Source of the DNA: Aquibaculum sediminis
GTDB taxonomy: Bacteria > Pseudomonadota > Alphaproteobacteria > Kiloniellales > DSM-21159
DNA length: 64,000 bases
NCBI RefSeq assembly: GCF_040712085.1
Contig: NZ_JBFCVK010000004.1
Span: 1 to 64,000, forward strand
Reading direction: 5' to 3'
Shown: positions 26,096 to 33,358 of the stretch, one piece after another
Layout of the letters: each line of letters begins with the position of its first letter
How positions within the stretch are numbered: position 1 is the first letter of the stretch
The notes under the pieces: generated by a model
The model's input: only the letters and a program-made list of their open reading frames with translations
Databases searched by the model: none
Told to the model about the DNA's origin: nothing
Made by a program: the position numbers and the translations under genes

Positions 26096-26151
26096 ACCGG
26101 ATTCACGCGTTCAATCTGAAACCTTGTGGTTCAGATTGAACGCGATCCGGT
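26096..26151. repeat. Palindromic dispersed repeat, copy 2
   Basis: A left arm at 26096-26120 (ACCGGAT, then CGCGTTCAATCTGAA) is inverted at 26130-26151 (TTCAGATTGAACGCG then ATCCGGT) around a nine-base loop. There is a three-base length difference between the arms. Together with copy 1 it fills the 201-base gap between the SDR and ccoS; I see no gene there. Confidence 0.7.
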
Positions 26152-26319
26152 CTGGTCCCCCTTTGGGCCACCGGGACCATCTTCTTCGTCGAAGAGGATG
26201 CGCTGCGCCGCACCGTCGAGATCCTCGTACTGCCCGCTGCGCAGCGACCAGAGGAAGGCGCCCAGGCCGATAAGCCCAAGCCCGAGCGAGATGGGGATGA
26301 GCCAGAGCAGGGCCGTCAT
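26131..26319 (-). CDS. ccoS: cbb3-type cytochrome oxidase assembly protein CcoS
   Basis: A 62-residue protein with one N-terminal membrane helix (LIPISLGLGLIGLGAFLW). The CcoS motif SGQYEDLDGAAQRILFDEED follows. It is required for maturation of active cbb3 oxidase, in concert with the copper ATPase CcoI. Its start overlaps the ccoI stop by 4 bases (ATGA). The final ~12 residues overlap the second palindromic repeat at 26131-26151, so the tail has been formed from repeat sequence. Confidence 0.93.
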   Translation of the reverse strand: MTALLWLIPISLGLGLIGLGAFLWSLRSGQYEDLDGAAQRILFDEEDGPGGPKGDQTGSRSI

Positions 26320-28613
26320 AAAGCTGCCTCCGGGGCGGCGGCGGGGCCAGTCGGATGCCCTTCGGAGATCACTGAGCGCCGCGACCGACGCGCACCAGCG
26401 TTGAGGCGCAAGGCATTGGCCACCACGAGGATGGACGAAAGCGACATGGCCAGCGCGGCGATCAGCGGGGTTACGAAGCCGAGCACCGCAAAGGGCAAGG
26501 CCAACACATTATAGAACAGCGAGAGCGCGAAGTTCTGCTGCACCAGCCGCCCGGCCCGCTCAGCGATGGCCAGTGCGCCGGGAACAGCCTCGAGGCTGTC
26601 GCGCAGGAAGACGAGATCCGCCGCGTTGCGCCCGACATCGGCGGCATTGGCCGGCGCCATCGAGACATGTGCGGCCGCCAGGGCCGGCGCGTCGTTGAGT
26701 CCGTCGCCGACCATTAGCACCCGGCGTCCGGCCGCAGCCAGGGCCGCAAGATGCGCCGCCTTGTCCGCCGGCCGGGTCGCGGCCCGATGCTCCGTCACGC
26801 CGAGGCGCCGGGCCAGGTTCTCGACCGCGCCAGCATGGTCACCGGAAAGGATCTCCACGCTCAGCCCGCGCCGTTTCAGTGCTGCCACGGCATCCGCCGC
26901 AGCGGGTCGCAAGGGGTCCTCGAAGTGGTAGAGCCCAAGCGGCCGGCCGTCGCGGCTCAGCACAGTGCCGCCGTCGGGAAGGTTCTCCCCCTCCGCCAGC
27001 GCCCAGGACGGCAGGCCCAGGCGATAAACGGTTTCGCCGATCCGGCCCTCGAGCCCATAGCCCGGACGCTCTTCCACCCGGTCGAAAGTCAGCCTGGGCG
27101 CCTGCGTGCTCGCCGCGTCCAGCAGCGCGCGCGAGTGCGGGTGGCGCGAATGCGCCGCCAATGCCGCCGCGATGCCCAGGTTTTCGTGGTCCAGGCGGTC
27201 GCGTTCCAGCAGGCGCGGGCGGCCGAGGGTCAGGGTGCCGGTCTTGTCGAACACCACCGTGTCCACTTCGGCGAGCCGCTCCAGCCCACCGCCATCCTTG
27301 ACCATGATGCCCTGGTCGAAGAGGCGACGCGCGGCGACCACCTGCACCATCGGCACCGAGAGGCCCAGGGCACAGGGACAGGTGATGATCAGGACGGCAA
27401 CGGCGATGGTCACGGCCAGATGCCAATCCCCCGCCACCACCATCCAGCCGAGGAAGCTGAGCAGCGCCAGGGAATGCACCACCGGGGCATAGAGCCGCGA
27501 GGCGCGGTCGGCAATCCGGCGATAGGTGCCGCGTCCGGCCTCGGCGCTCTCCATCAAGCGGATCATTTCGGCCAGGAAGGAATCGCGCGCGGTGGCCGTC
27601 GCCCGCAGCGTCAGCGGCCCGGTGAGGTTCAGCGTACCAGCCTGGAGCCGGGCACCGGGCGCAACAGTCATGGGGGCGCTCTCCCCGCTCACCAGGGAGG
27701 CGTCGAGATCGGATGTACCGTAATGCACCTCGCCATCCACCGGCACGCGCTCGCCAGCAGCTACCAGCACCCGCGCGCCAACCTCGATGTCCTCGACGGG
27801 CCGGTAGCGGCGACGCCCCTCCGCATCCTCGACCACCGCACCGCGCGCCCCAAGTCGCGCCAGGCCCGCCACTGCCGAGCGCGCCCGCTCCCGCATGACA
27901 TGATCCAGCGTGCGCCCAATCAGCAGGAAGAACAGCAGCATGACCGTGGCATCGAAGTAGGCGTGCGGGCCGTGATGGATGGTGTCGTAAAGGCTCATGC
28001 CGAAGGCGAGCAGCACGCCGATGGAAATCGGCACGTCCATGTTGGTCTGCCCGCGCCGCAGCGCCGCCCAGGCGGAGCGGAAAAAGATCCGGCCGGAATA
28101 GGCCAGCACCGGCAGCGCGATGGCCGCCGATATCCAGTGAAAGAGGTTCCGGGCCTCCGCATCGGCACCCGACCAGACCGACACCGACAGGAGCATGATG
28201 TTCCCGGCCGCGAAGCCGGCCACGGCGAGCGCGCGCAGCAGCTCGGAAAGCACCCGGTCCTTGCGGTCTTCCGTCGGGCTATAGAAGTGGGCGTCATAGC
28301 CCAGATCCTGCAGCGTCTCCAACAGGGGCGGGGGATCCCCGCCGTCCCAGCGCACGGCCACGCGCTTGGCGGTCAGATTGACCCGAGCCCCCACCACGCC
28401 GGGCAAGGCGTTGAGCGCGCCTTCGATGCGCCGGATACAGCCGCCGCAATGCATGGCGGGAACGGCGAGCTCAACCACATGCTGCCCCTCGTCCGTCCTG
28501 CGGCTTTCCAGGCGCAACTCTTCCCGCCCGGCGGCGGCCGATGAACGGTCGCGCTCGATCGAACTGGGCTCGACCGGCCCGGACTCCACCGACCTGGACG
28601 GGCAGCAGGTCAC
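26316..28613 (-). CDS. ccoI: Copper-translocating P1B-type ATPase CcoI (FixI)
   Basis: A 765-residue ATPase. An N-terminal heavy-metal domain carries AMHCGGC and membrane segments follow. The ion-path motif is TCPCALGLSVP, the phosphorylation site DKTGTLT and the hinge GDGLNDAPAL. It exports copper for assembly of the cbb3 oxidase. Additional Cys residues at the extreme N-terminus (MTCCP) are present. It sits between the DUF2189 gene and ccoS with 4-base overlaps on both sides, so translation is coupled. Confidence 0.96.
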   Translation of the reverse strand: MTCCPSRSVESGPVEPSSIERDRSSAAAGREELRLESRRTDEGQHVVELAVPAMHCGGCIRRIEGALNALPGVVGARVNLTAKRVAVRWDGGDPPPLLETLQDLGYDAHFYSPTEDRKDRVLSELLRALAVAGFAAGNIMLLSVSVWSGADAEARNLFHWISAAIALPVLAYSGRIFFRSAWAALRRGQTNMDVPISIGVLLAFGMSLYDTIHHGPHAYFDATVMLLFFLLIGRTLDHVMRERARSAVAGLARLGARGAVVEDAEGRRRYRPVEDIEVGARVLVAAGERVPVDGEVHYGTSDLDASLVSGESAPMTVAPGARLQAGTLNLTGPLTLRATATARDSFLAEMIRLMESAEAGRGTYRRIADRASRLYAPVVHSLALLSFLGWMVVAGDWHLAVTIAVAVLIITCPCALGLSVPMVQVVAARRLFDQGIMVKDGGGLERLAEVDTVVFDKTGTLTLGRPRLLERDRLDHENLGIAAALAAHSRHPHSRALLDAASTQAPRLTFDRVEERPGYGLEGRIGETVYRLGLPSWALAEGENLPDGGTVLSRDGRPLGLYHFEDPLRPAAADAVAALKRRGLSVEILSGDHAGAVENLARRLGVTEHRAATRPADKAAHLAALAAAGRRVLMVGDGLNDAPALAAAHVSMAPANAADVGRNAADLVFLRDSLEAVPGALAIAERAGRLVQQNFALSLFYNVLALPFAVLGFVTPLIAALAMSLSSILVVANALRLNAGARRSRRSVISEGHPTGPAAAPEAAL

Positions 28614-29461
28614 GTAACGGCTTCCCTGGCTCGATCCTGGGCCGCCGACGCCTCGGCCTGCTCGGCGATGTGGGATTCGCGGCGCATGGCCTTGTAGGCA
28701 TGCCAGGTGGCATGACCCAGCACCGGGAAGACCACGATCAGGCCAAGCAGGCCCGTGGCCACACCGCCCGCGGAAAGCACCACGACGATGGCGCCCCAGG
28801 TGATCATCACCGGCAGATTTTTCCAGACCATCGCCATGCTGGTGCCCATGGCCGTCAGCGCGTCACTGCGCTCATTGAGCAGCATGGGGACCGAGAAGAC
28901 GCTGATAGCAAAGGCGAAGGCAGCAAAGAGCCCGCCCACCAGGCTGCCGACGAGCAGCAAGCCCCATCCCAAAGCAGTGGTGAACAGCAGGCCGATCACC
29001 TCCCCCAGGCCCGGGAAGGGCGTCAGACCGAAGAAAAGGGCATAGAGCAGCACGGCGGCGCGCATCCACAGCAGCATCAGGAGCATCAGCAGGACGCCGG
29101 TGAAGACGACCTGGCCGCCGGAGCGCGAGTGCACCCGCAGCATGTCCATGAGGCCGACGGACTCGCCGTCCGCCAGTCGCCGGCTCTTCTCGTAGAGGCC
29201 AATCGCCAGCGCCGGCCCGACAACCATGAAACCGGCCAGGGCCGGCAGCAGGATGTAGTCCATGGACAGGGTGACCAGCGCTGCGACCACCAGCAGAGAG
29301 ACGATGAAAACCGCAATGCCGTAGGCAAGGCTGGGTGCCGGCTGAGCCTTGAAGTCGGACCAGCCCTGCCCCAGCCAGTCGAAAGCGGCGGAAACGGGAA
29401 GATCGCGCTTCAGGCCACGGTCGCGCGGAAGCGGCGGTACGGGATCGGGAAGCCTCGTCAT
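28610..29461 (-). CDS. DUF2189-type membrane protein
   Basis: A 283-residue protein with about six membrane helices. A soluble N-terminal region precedes DYILLPALAGFMVVGPALAIGLYEKSRRL, a DUF2189 hallmark. The family is common in alphaproteobacteria and often lies near cbb3 oxidase genes, but has no established function. The 4-base overlap with ccoI implies a role in oxidase biogenesis; this is inference. Confidence 0.85.
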   Translation of the reverse strand: MTRLPDPVPPLPRDRGLKRDLPVSAAFDWLGQGWSDFKAQPAPSLAYGIAVFIVSLLVVAALVTLSMDYILLPALAGFMVVGPALAIGLYEKSRRLADGESVGLMDMLRVHSRSGGQVVFTGVLLMLLMLLWMRAAVLLYALFFGLTPFPGLGEVIGLLFTTALGWGLLLVGSLVGGLFAAFAFAISVFSVPMLLNERSDALTAMGTSMAMVWKNLPVMITWGAIVVVLSAGGVATGLLGLIVVFPVLGHATWHAYKAMRRESHIAEQAEASAAQDRAREAVT

Positions 29462-29510
29462 GTCACTGCGCTCGCTTTGCCTGTGTCTCTGGGCAGGTCA
29501 TCATTCTCAA

Positions 29511-29720
29511 TCAACAGGAGGAGCGGGCAGCACGGAAGCTGTCCGGCTGCCCGTCGCTCACCTTCTCGTGCGGCACGCACTCCGGCTGGGAGGTGAGGGC
29601 GACGTGCAGGAGGTGCGCATTGGCGCCCACCACGATCAGCACACCGGCCGCCACCGCCAGGCCGATGAGCAGCCTGGGACGCCAGCGCCGACGGGCGGTG
29701 GCCTCCTTCGGCGCTGTCAT
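29511..29720 (-). CDS. Small cbb3-associated membrane protein
   Basis: A 69-residue protein. A basic N-terminus is followed by one membrane helix (LLIGLAVAAGVLIVVGANAHLLHVAL). A conserved-looking tail has SQPECVPH and AARSSC, with two cysteines on the periplasmic side if the N-terminus is inside. Similar small proteins sit after ccoP in other alphaproteobacteria and are uncharacterised. It overlaps the ccoP stop by 4 bases, supporting co-translation. It occupies the position where ccoG/ccoH would be expected but does not look like either. Confidence 0.75.
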   Translation of the reverse strand: MTAPKEATARRRWRPRLLIGLAVAAGVLIVVGANAHLLHVALTSQPECVPHEKVSDGQPDSFRAARSSC

Positions 29721-30592
29721 CGCGCCTGCTCCCCCAGGTCACGCACGTAGAGCGTCAGGATCTTGCGCTCCACCGGGCTCAGCCGCGTCTCCCACTGCGG
29801 CATATGCCCCTGCCGCCCATGGAAGACCGACTGATAGATGGAGTTGCGATCGCCGCCGTAGATCCAGAAGCCATCGGTCAGATCGGGTGCGCCCATGGTG
29901 GTGTCGCCCTGCCCGCTTTCGCCGTGACAGGAGGAGCAGTTCATGGCGAAGGCCTCTTCTCCGCGCGTCACGGCTTCGGGGTCGAGGCCCTCCGTGGCGC
30001 CTGAGAGCGACTGCACGTAGCTCACCGTGTCCAGAACCGACTGGCGGTCGAGGATGCCGTCCCGCCCGAAGGCCAACATCTGGGCGATGCGGGTCTCGGG
30101 GTGCTCGGCATTGATGCCGACACGCAGGGTCTCCCAGATATCCTCCGCCTCGCCGCCCCACAGCCAGGTCCCATCGGTCAGCGCGGGGTATCCAGGTCCA
30201 CCTTCGCCGCGCTCGCCATGGCAAACGGCGCAGTTGTCGCCGAACAGCGTGCTGCCGCTGTGCCGCACGATCGCCATGAGGGTGTCGTCCTCGGCGATCT
30301 GGCCGAAATCCTGCTCGGCCAGGGCCTCGGACCAGCTCGACCGCTCCTGCGCCGCCTCGCTCAGCCGCGCCTCAACCGTGGTGCGTTGATCGATGCCCAG
30401 CAGCCCCTTGGTGTAGGTCACACCCAGCGGCCAAGCCGGCATGAGCACCCAGTAGACCAGCGAGAAGATTACGGTCGCCGCCAGGAAGTACAGCACAGGC
30501 TTGGGGACCGGCGTGTTTAGTTCCTTGATGCCGTTCCAGTCGTGCCCGGTCGTCATGTGACCGGTATGGGGATCGCGCTCGCCTACCGACAT
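29717..30592 (-). CDS. ccoP: cbb3 cytochrome c oxidase subunit III, diheme
   Basis: A 291-residue protein. An N-terminal membrane anchor (VLYFLAATVIFSLVYWVLM) is followed by two cytochrome c domains with heme sites CAVCH and CSSCH. It transfers electrons from cytochrome c to subunit II/I of the oxidase. The start overlaps ccoQ by 10 bases. Confidence 0.97.
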   Translation of the reverse strand: MSVGERDPHTGHMTTGHDWNGIKELNTPVPKPVLYFLAATVIFSLVYWVLMPAWPLGVTYTKGLLGIDQRTTVEARLSEAAQERSSWSEALAEQDFGQIAEDDTLMAIVRHSGSTLFGDNCAVCHGERGEGGPGYPALTDGTWLWGGEAEDIWETLRVGINAEHPETRIAQMLAFGRDGILDRQSVLDTVSYVQSLSGATEGLDPEAVTRGEEAFAMNCSSCHGESGQGDTTMGAPDLTDGFWIYGGDRNSIYQSVFHGRQGHMPQWETRLSPVERKILTLYVRDLGEQAR

Positions 30593-30753
30593 GGCCGGTC
30601 CTCATCATTGAGAATGCTGTGGGCGGCACGATCGAAGCGGTTCTTGTTGGATGGCCAGAGTGCGTAGATCAGCACGCCAATGAAGAACGCGAAGAGATAG
30701 AAAAGGCCGAATGATTTGGCGAAAGCCACCAGGGATTCGTGCTCGAAAGGCAT
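30583..30753 (-). CDS. ccoQ: cbb3 cytochrome oxidase subunit CcoQ
   Basis: A 56-residue protein read directly from the sequence: MPFEHESLVAFAKSF, then one membrane helix containing FYLFAFFIGVLIYALWPSNK, and a polar tail RFDRAAHSILND. This is the canonical CcoQ layout between ccoO and ccoP. It ends inside the ccoP start (10-base overlap) and begins 6 bases after the ccoO stop. CcoQ stabilises assembly of the complex. Confidence 0.93.
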   Translation of the reverse strand: MPFEHESLVAFAKSFGLFYLFAFFIGVLIYALWPSNKNRFDRAAHSILNDEDRPCR

Positions 30754-30759
30754 GGGCCC

Positions 30760-31497
30760 TCACTCCTCCAACGCTTCTGCTGCGTCCGTTCCGTAGGCTG
30801 CGTCGGTCAAGCGGCCGAGCACCTGCAGATAAGCCACCAGCGCGTCCATCTCGGTCACGCGGTCGGGATTGCCGTCGAAAGTCCGCACGTTGGTCGCCTC
30901 CCCATAGCGCTCGACAACCCCGGACGCCCGATCACTGTTCGGCATGGCCTGGCCGTAGGTGTCGGCCTGGGCGTTGGCGATCATCTCCTCGCTGTAGGGC
31001 ACGCCGATCTTGCTGAGGGCGTTGAGGCGCAGGTGGACGTCGCTCATGTCCAGGCTGTTGCGGCTGAGCCAGGAGTAGGCCGGCATGACCGACTCCGGCA
31101 CCACGTCACGCGGGTTGTTGAGGTGTGCGACGTGCCATTCATCGGAGTATTTGCCGCCGACGCGGGCCAGGTCGGGCCCGGTCCGCTTCGAGCCCCACTG
31201 CATGGGATGGTCGTACTGGGATTCCACTGCAAGCGAGTAGGGTCCATAGCGTTCCACCTCGTCGCGCAGGGTGCGGATCATCTGGGAATGGCAGGCATAG
31301 CAGCCCTCCCGGATGTAGATGTCGCGGCCCACCTGCTCCAGCGGGGTGTAGACCCGCATGTCCGGGGCCTCCTCCACCGTTTCGTCGATGGTGAAGAGCG
31401 GCGCAATTTCCACCAGCCCGCCGATGCTCGCCACCACGATGATGGCCAGGGCAAAGCCGATGGAGTGGCGTTCGAGTTTGTAGTGTGCTCCGAACAT
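30760..31497 (-). CDS. ccoO: cbb3 cytochrome c oxidase subunit II, monoheme
   Basis: A 245-residue membrane-anchored cytochrome c with the heme site CYACHSQ, preceded by YIREG and followed by ETxRYGPYS-like text (VERYGPYSLAVES). It carries electrons from CcoP to the CcoN active site. It follows ccoN after 6 bases. Confidence 0.97.
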   Translation of the reverse strand: MFGAHYKLERHSIGFALAIIVVASIGGLVEIAPLFTIDETVEEAPDMRVYTPLEQVGRDIYIREGCYACHSQMIRTLRDEVERYGPYSLAVESQYDHPMQWGSKRTGPDLARVGGKYSDEWHVAHLNNPRDVVPESVMPAYSWLSRNSLDMSDVHLRLNALSKIGVPYSEEMIANAQADTYGQAMPNSDRASGVVERYGEATNVRTFDGNPDRVTEMDALVAYLQVLGRLTDAAYGTDAAEALEE

Positions 31498-31503
31498 CGC
31501 CGC

Positions 31504-33162
31504 TTACTCCCCGGCCTCGACCGTGCCGGCGCGCGCCGGCAGGGTGACGGGACGATCGGGGGCAGTTTCTTCCTGCACCGCCGGCGCCTCCTTGATGGTC
31601 TTCCAGATGTTGTAGAACCCGACCACCGCCCCGGTGAGGAAAAGCAGTCCGCCGAAGGTGCGGGCAACGTAGTAGGGGTGCATGGCGATCATGGACTCGA
31701 GGAACGAGTAGGCCAGGGTCCCGCTTTCGTTGTAGGTGCGCCACATCAGGCCCTGGATGATGCCCGAGTTCCACATGGCGAAGACGTAGACCAGCGTTCC
31801 CGCCAGGGCGAGCCAGAAGTGGACCTCCACCAGCTTCCAGGAATACATGCTCTTGCGGTTCCACAGCTTCGGCACGACGGCGTAGATCGCCCCGAAGGTG
31901 ATCAGCGCCACCCAGCCCAGGGCACCGGCGTGAACGTGCCCCACCGTCCAGTCGGTGTAGTGCGAGAGCGAGTTGACCGAGCGAATGGCCAGGAAAGAGC
32001 CTTCGAAGGTGCTGAGCCCGTAGAACACCGCTGCCACCATCATGAAGCGCAGGGTCGCGTCGTCGCGCACCTTGTGCCAGGCGCCGTTCAGGGTCAGGAG
32101 CGCGTTGGCCGCAGAGGCCCAGGAGGGCACCAGCAGCATGACGGAGAAGGTCATGCCCAGTGTCTGCACCCAGTGCGGCAGGGCGGTGTAGTGCAGGTGG
32201 TGCGAACCCGCCCACATATAGAAAAAGGTGATGCCCCAGAAGGAGATGATGGACAGGCGATAGGAGAAGATCGGCCGCCCCGCCCGGGTGGGTAGGTAGT
32301 AGTACATCATCCCCAGGAAACCGGCGGTCAGGAAGAAGGCCACGGCGTTATGACCGTACCACCACTGCACCATGGCGTCCTGCACGCCGGAGAAGACCGG
32401 GTAGCTCTTGGCGCTCGCCAGGGAGATCGGCATCGCCAGGCCGTTCACGATATGCAGCATCGCCACGACCAGGATGAAGGCCAGATAGTACCAGTTGGCC
32501 ACGTAGATGTGCGGCTCCTGCCGGCGGGCCAGGGTTCGCAGGTAGAGCACCAGATAGGTCACCCAGACCACGACCAGCCAAAGGTCCGCATACCACTCGG
32601 CCTCGGCGTACTCCTTGGACTGGGTGATGCCGATAAAATAGCCGCTGACGGCCAGCACGCAGAAGAGGTTGTAGCCGATCAGAACGAACCAGGGGCTGAG
32701 CTGGCCCGGCATGCGTGCGCGTGAGGTGCGCTGCATCACATGGAAAGAGGTGGCGATCAGCGCGTTGCCGCCAAATCCGAAGATCACCGAGGTGGTGTGC
32801 ACCGGCCGCAGGCGCCCGAAGCTCGACCAGGCCGCATCGAAGGTCAGTTCGGGCCAGGCCAGCAGGGCTGCAACCCAAACACCGATGAACAGGCCGAAGA
32901 TGGCCCAGATCATCGAGATGATGATGCCGACCTTAATGGGATCGTCGTAGTAGCGCGCCAGCCGCTCCTTGGCAGGCTCCGGCAGGTGGGCGCCGGAAAT
33001 CACCAGAAAGGCGGCGCCGACACCGAAGGCAACGACGATGAGACCGTGAACGCCGAGCAGGTCCTGCCGACCGGCCGCAGCCATCGCCAGGCCGAGCAGC
33101 GTGACGAGCACGGCGATGGCAAGGCCGAACTGCCGCTCGGTCTTCGTGAGCTGGCCAACCAT
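31504..33162 (-). CDS. ccoN: cbb3 cytochrome c oxidase subunit I
   Basis: A 552-residue heme-copper oxidase with twelve or so membrane helices. Histidine-containing motifs WWYGHNAVAFFLTAGFLGMM and HWVQTLG ligate low-spin heme, heme b3 and CuB. The terminal oxidase has high oxygen affinity and normally serves microaerobic respiration. The ATG at 33162 with GGGGGT upstream is preferred over one 42 bases earlier. I looked for an FNR-type TTGAT-N4-ATCAA box in the ~195-base upstream gap and did not find one. Confidence 0.96.
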   Translation of the reverse strand: MVGQLTKTERQFGLAIAVLVTLLGLAMAAAGRQDLLGVHGLIVVAFGVGAAFLVISGAHLPEPAKERLARYYDDPIKVGIIISMIWAIFGLFIGVWVAALLAWPELTFDAAWSSFGRLRPVHTTSVIFGFGGNALIATSFHVMQRTSRARMPGQLSPWFVLIGYNLFCVLAVSGYFIGITQSKEYAEAEWYADLWLVVVWVTYLVLYLRTLARRQEPHIYVANWYYLAFILVVAMLHIVNGLAMPISLASAKSYPVFSGVQDAMVQWWYGHNAVAFFLTAGFLGMMYYYLPTRAGRPIFSYRLSIISFWGITFFYMWAGSHHLHYTALPHWVQTLGMTFSVMLLVPSWASAANALLTLNGAWHKVRDDATLRFMMVAAVFYGLSTFEGSFLAIRSVNSLSHYTDWTVGHVHAGALGWVALITFGAIYAVVPKLWNRKSMYSWKLVEVHFWLALAGTLVYVFAMWNSGIIQGLMWRTYNESGTLAYSFLESMIAMHPYYVARTFGGLLFLTGAVVGFYNIWKTIKEAPAVQEETAPDRPVTLPARAGTVEAGE

Positions 33163-33358
33163 TTTACCCCCGATTACTGACGCAGGTCTCGCCATGACCG
33201 CCAACCGTGCAGACGCACGACCCGGCCTCGGCTCACCTCTCCATTCTCCGACAGGCTAAACTCGCCCAAGAGCCAAATCACCACAATGCGTAGAATTGCG
33301 TATGAGGCTCTTTGCCGCGCGACACACAGTTCCCGGGTTCCCGGAGGGTGAGTGTCGC

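Noticed and set aside
25930..26130. Mobile element between SDR and ccoS
   Set aside because: The region contains only short palindromes without a transposase or target-site duplication, so it was kept as repeats.
33163..33358. FNR-type box upstream of ccoN
   Set aside because: I looked for TTGAT-N4-ATCAA and close variants and found none; the control of ccoN remains undetermined.
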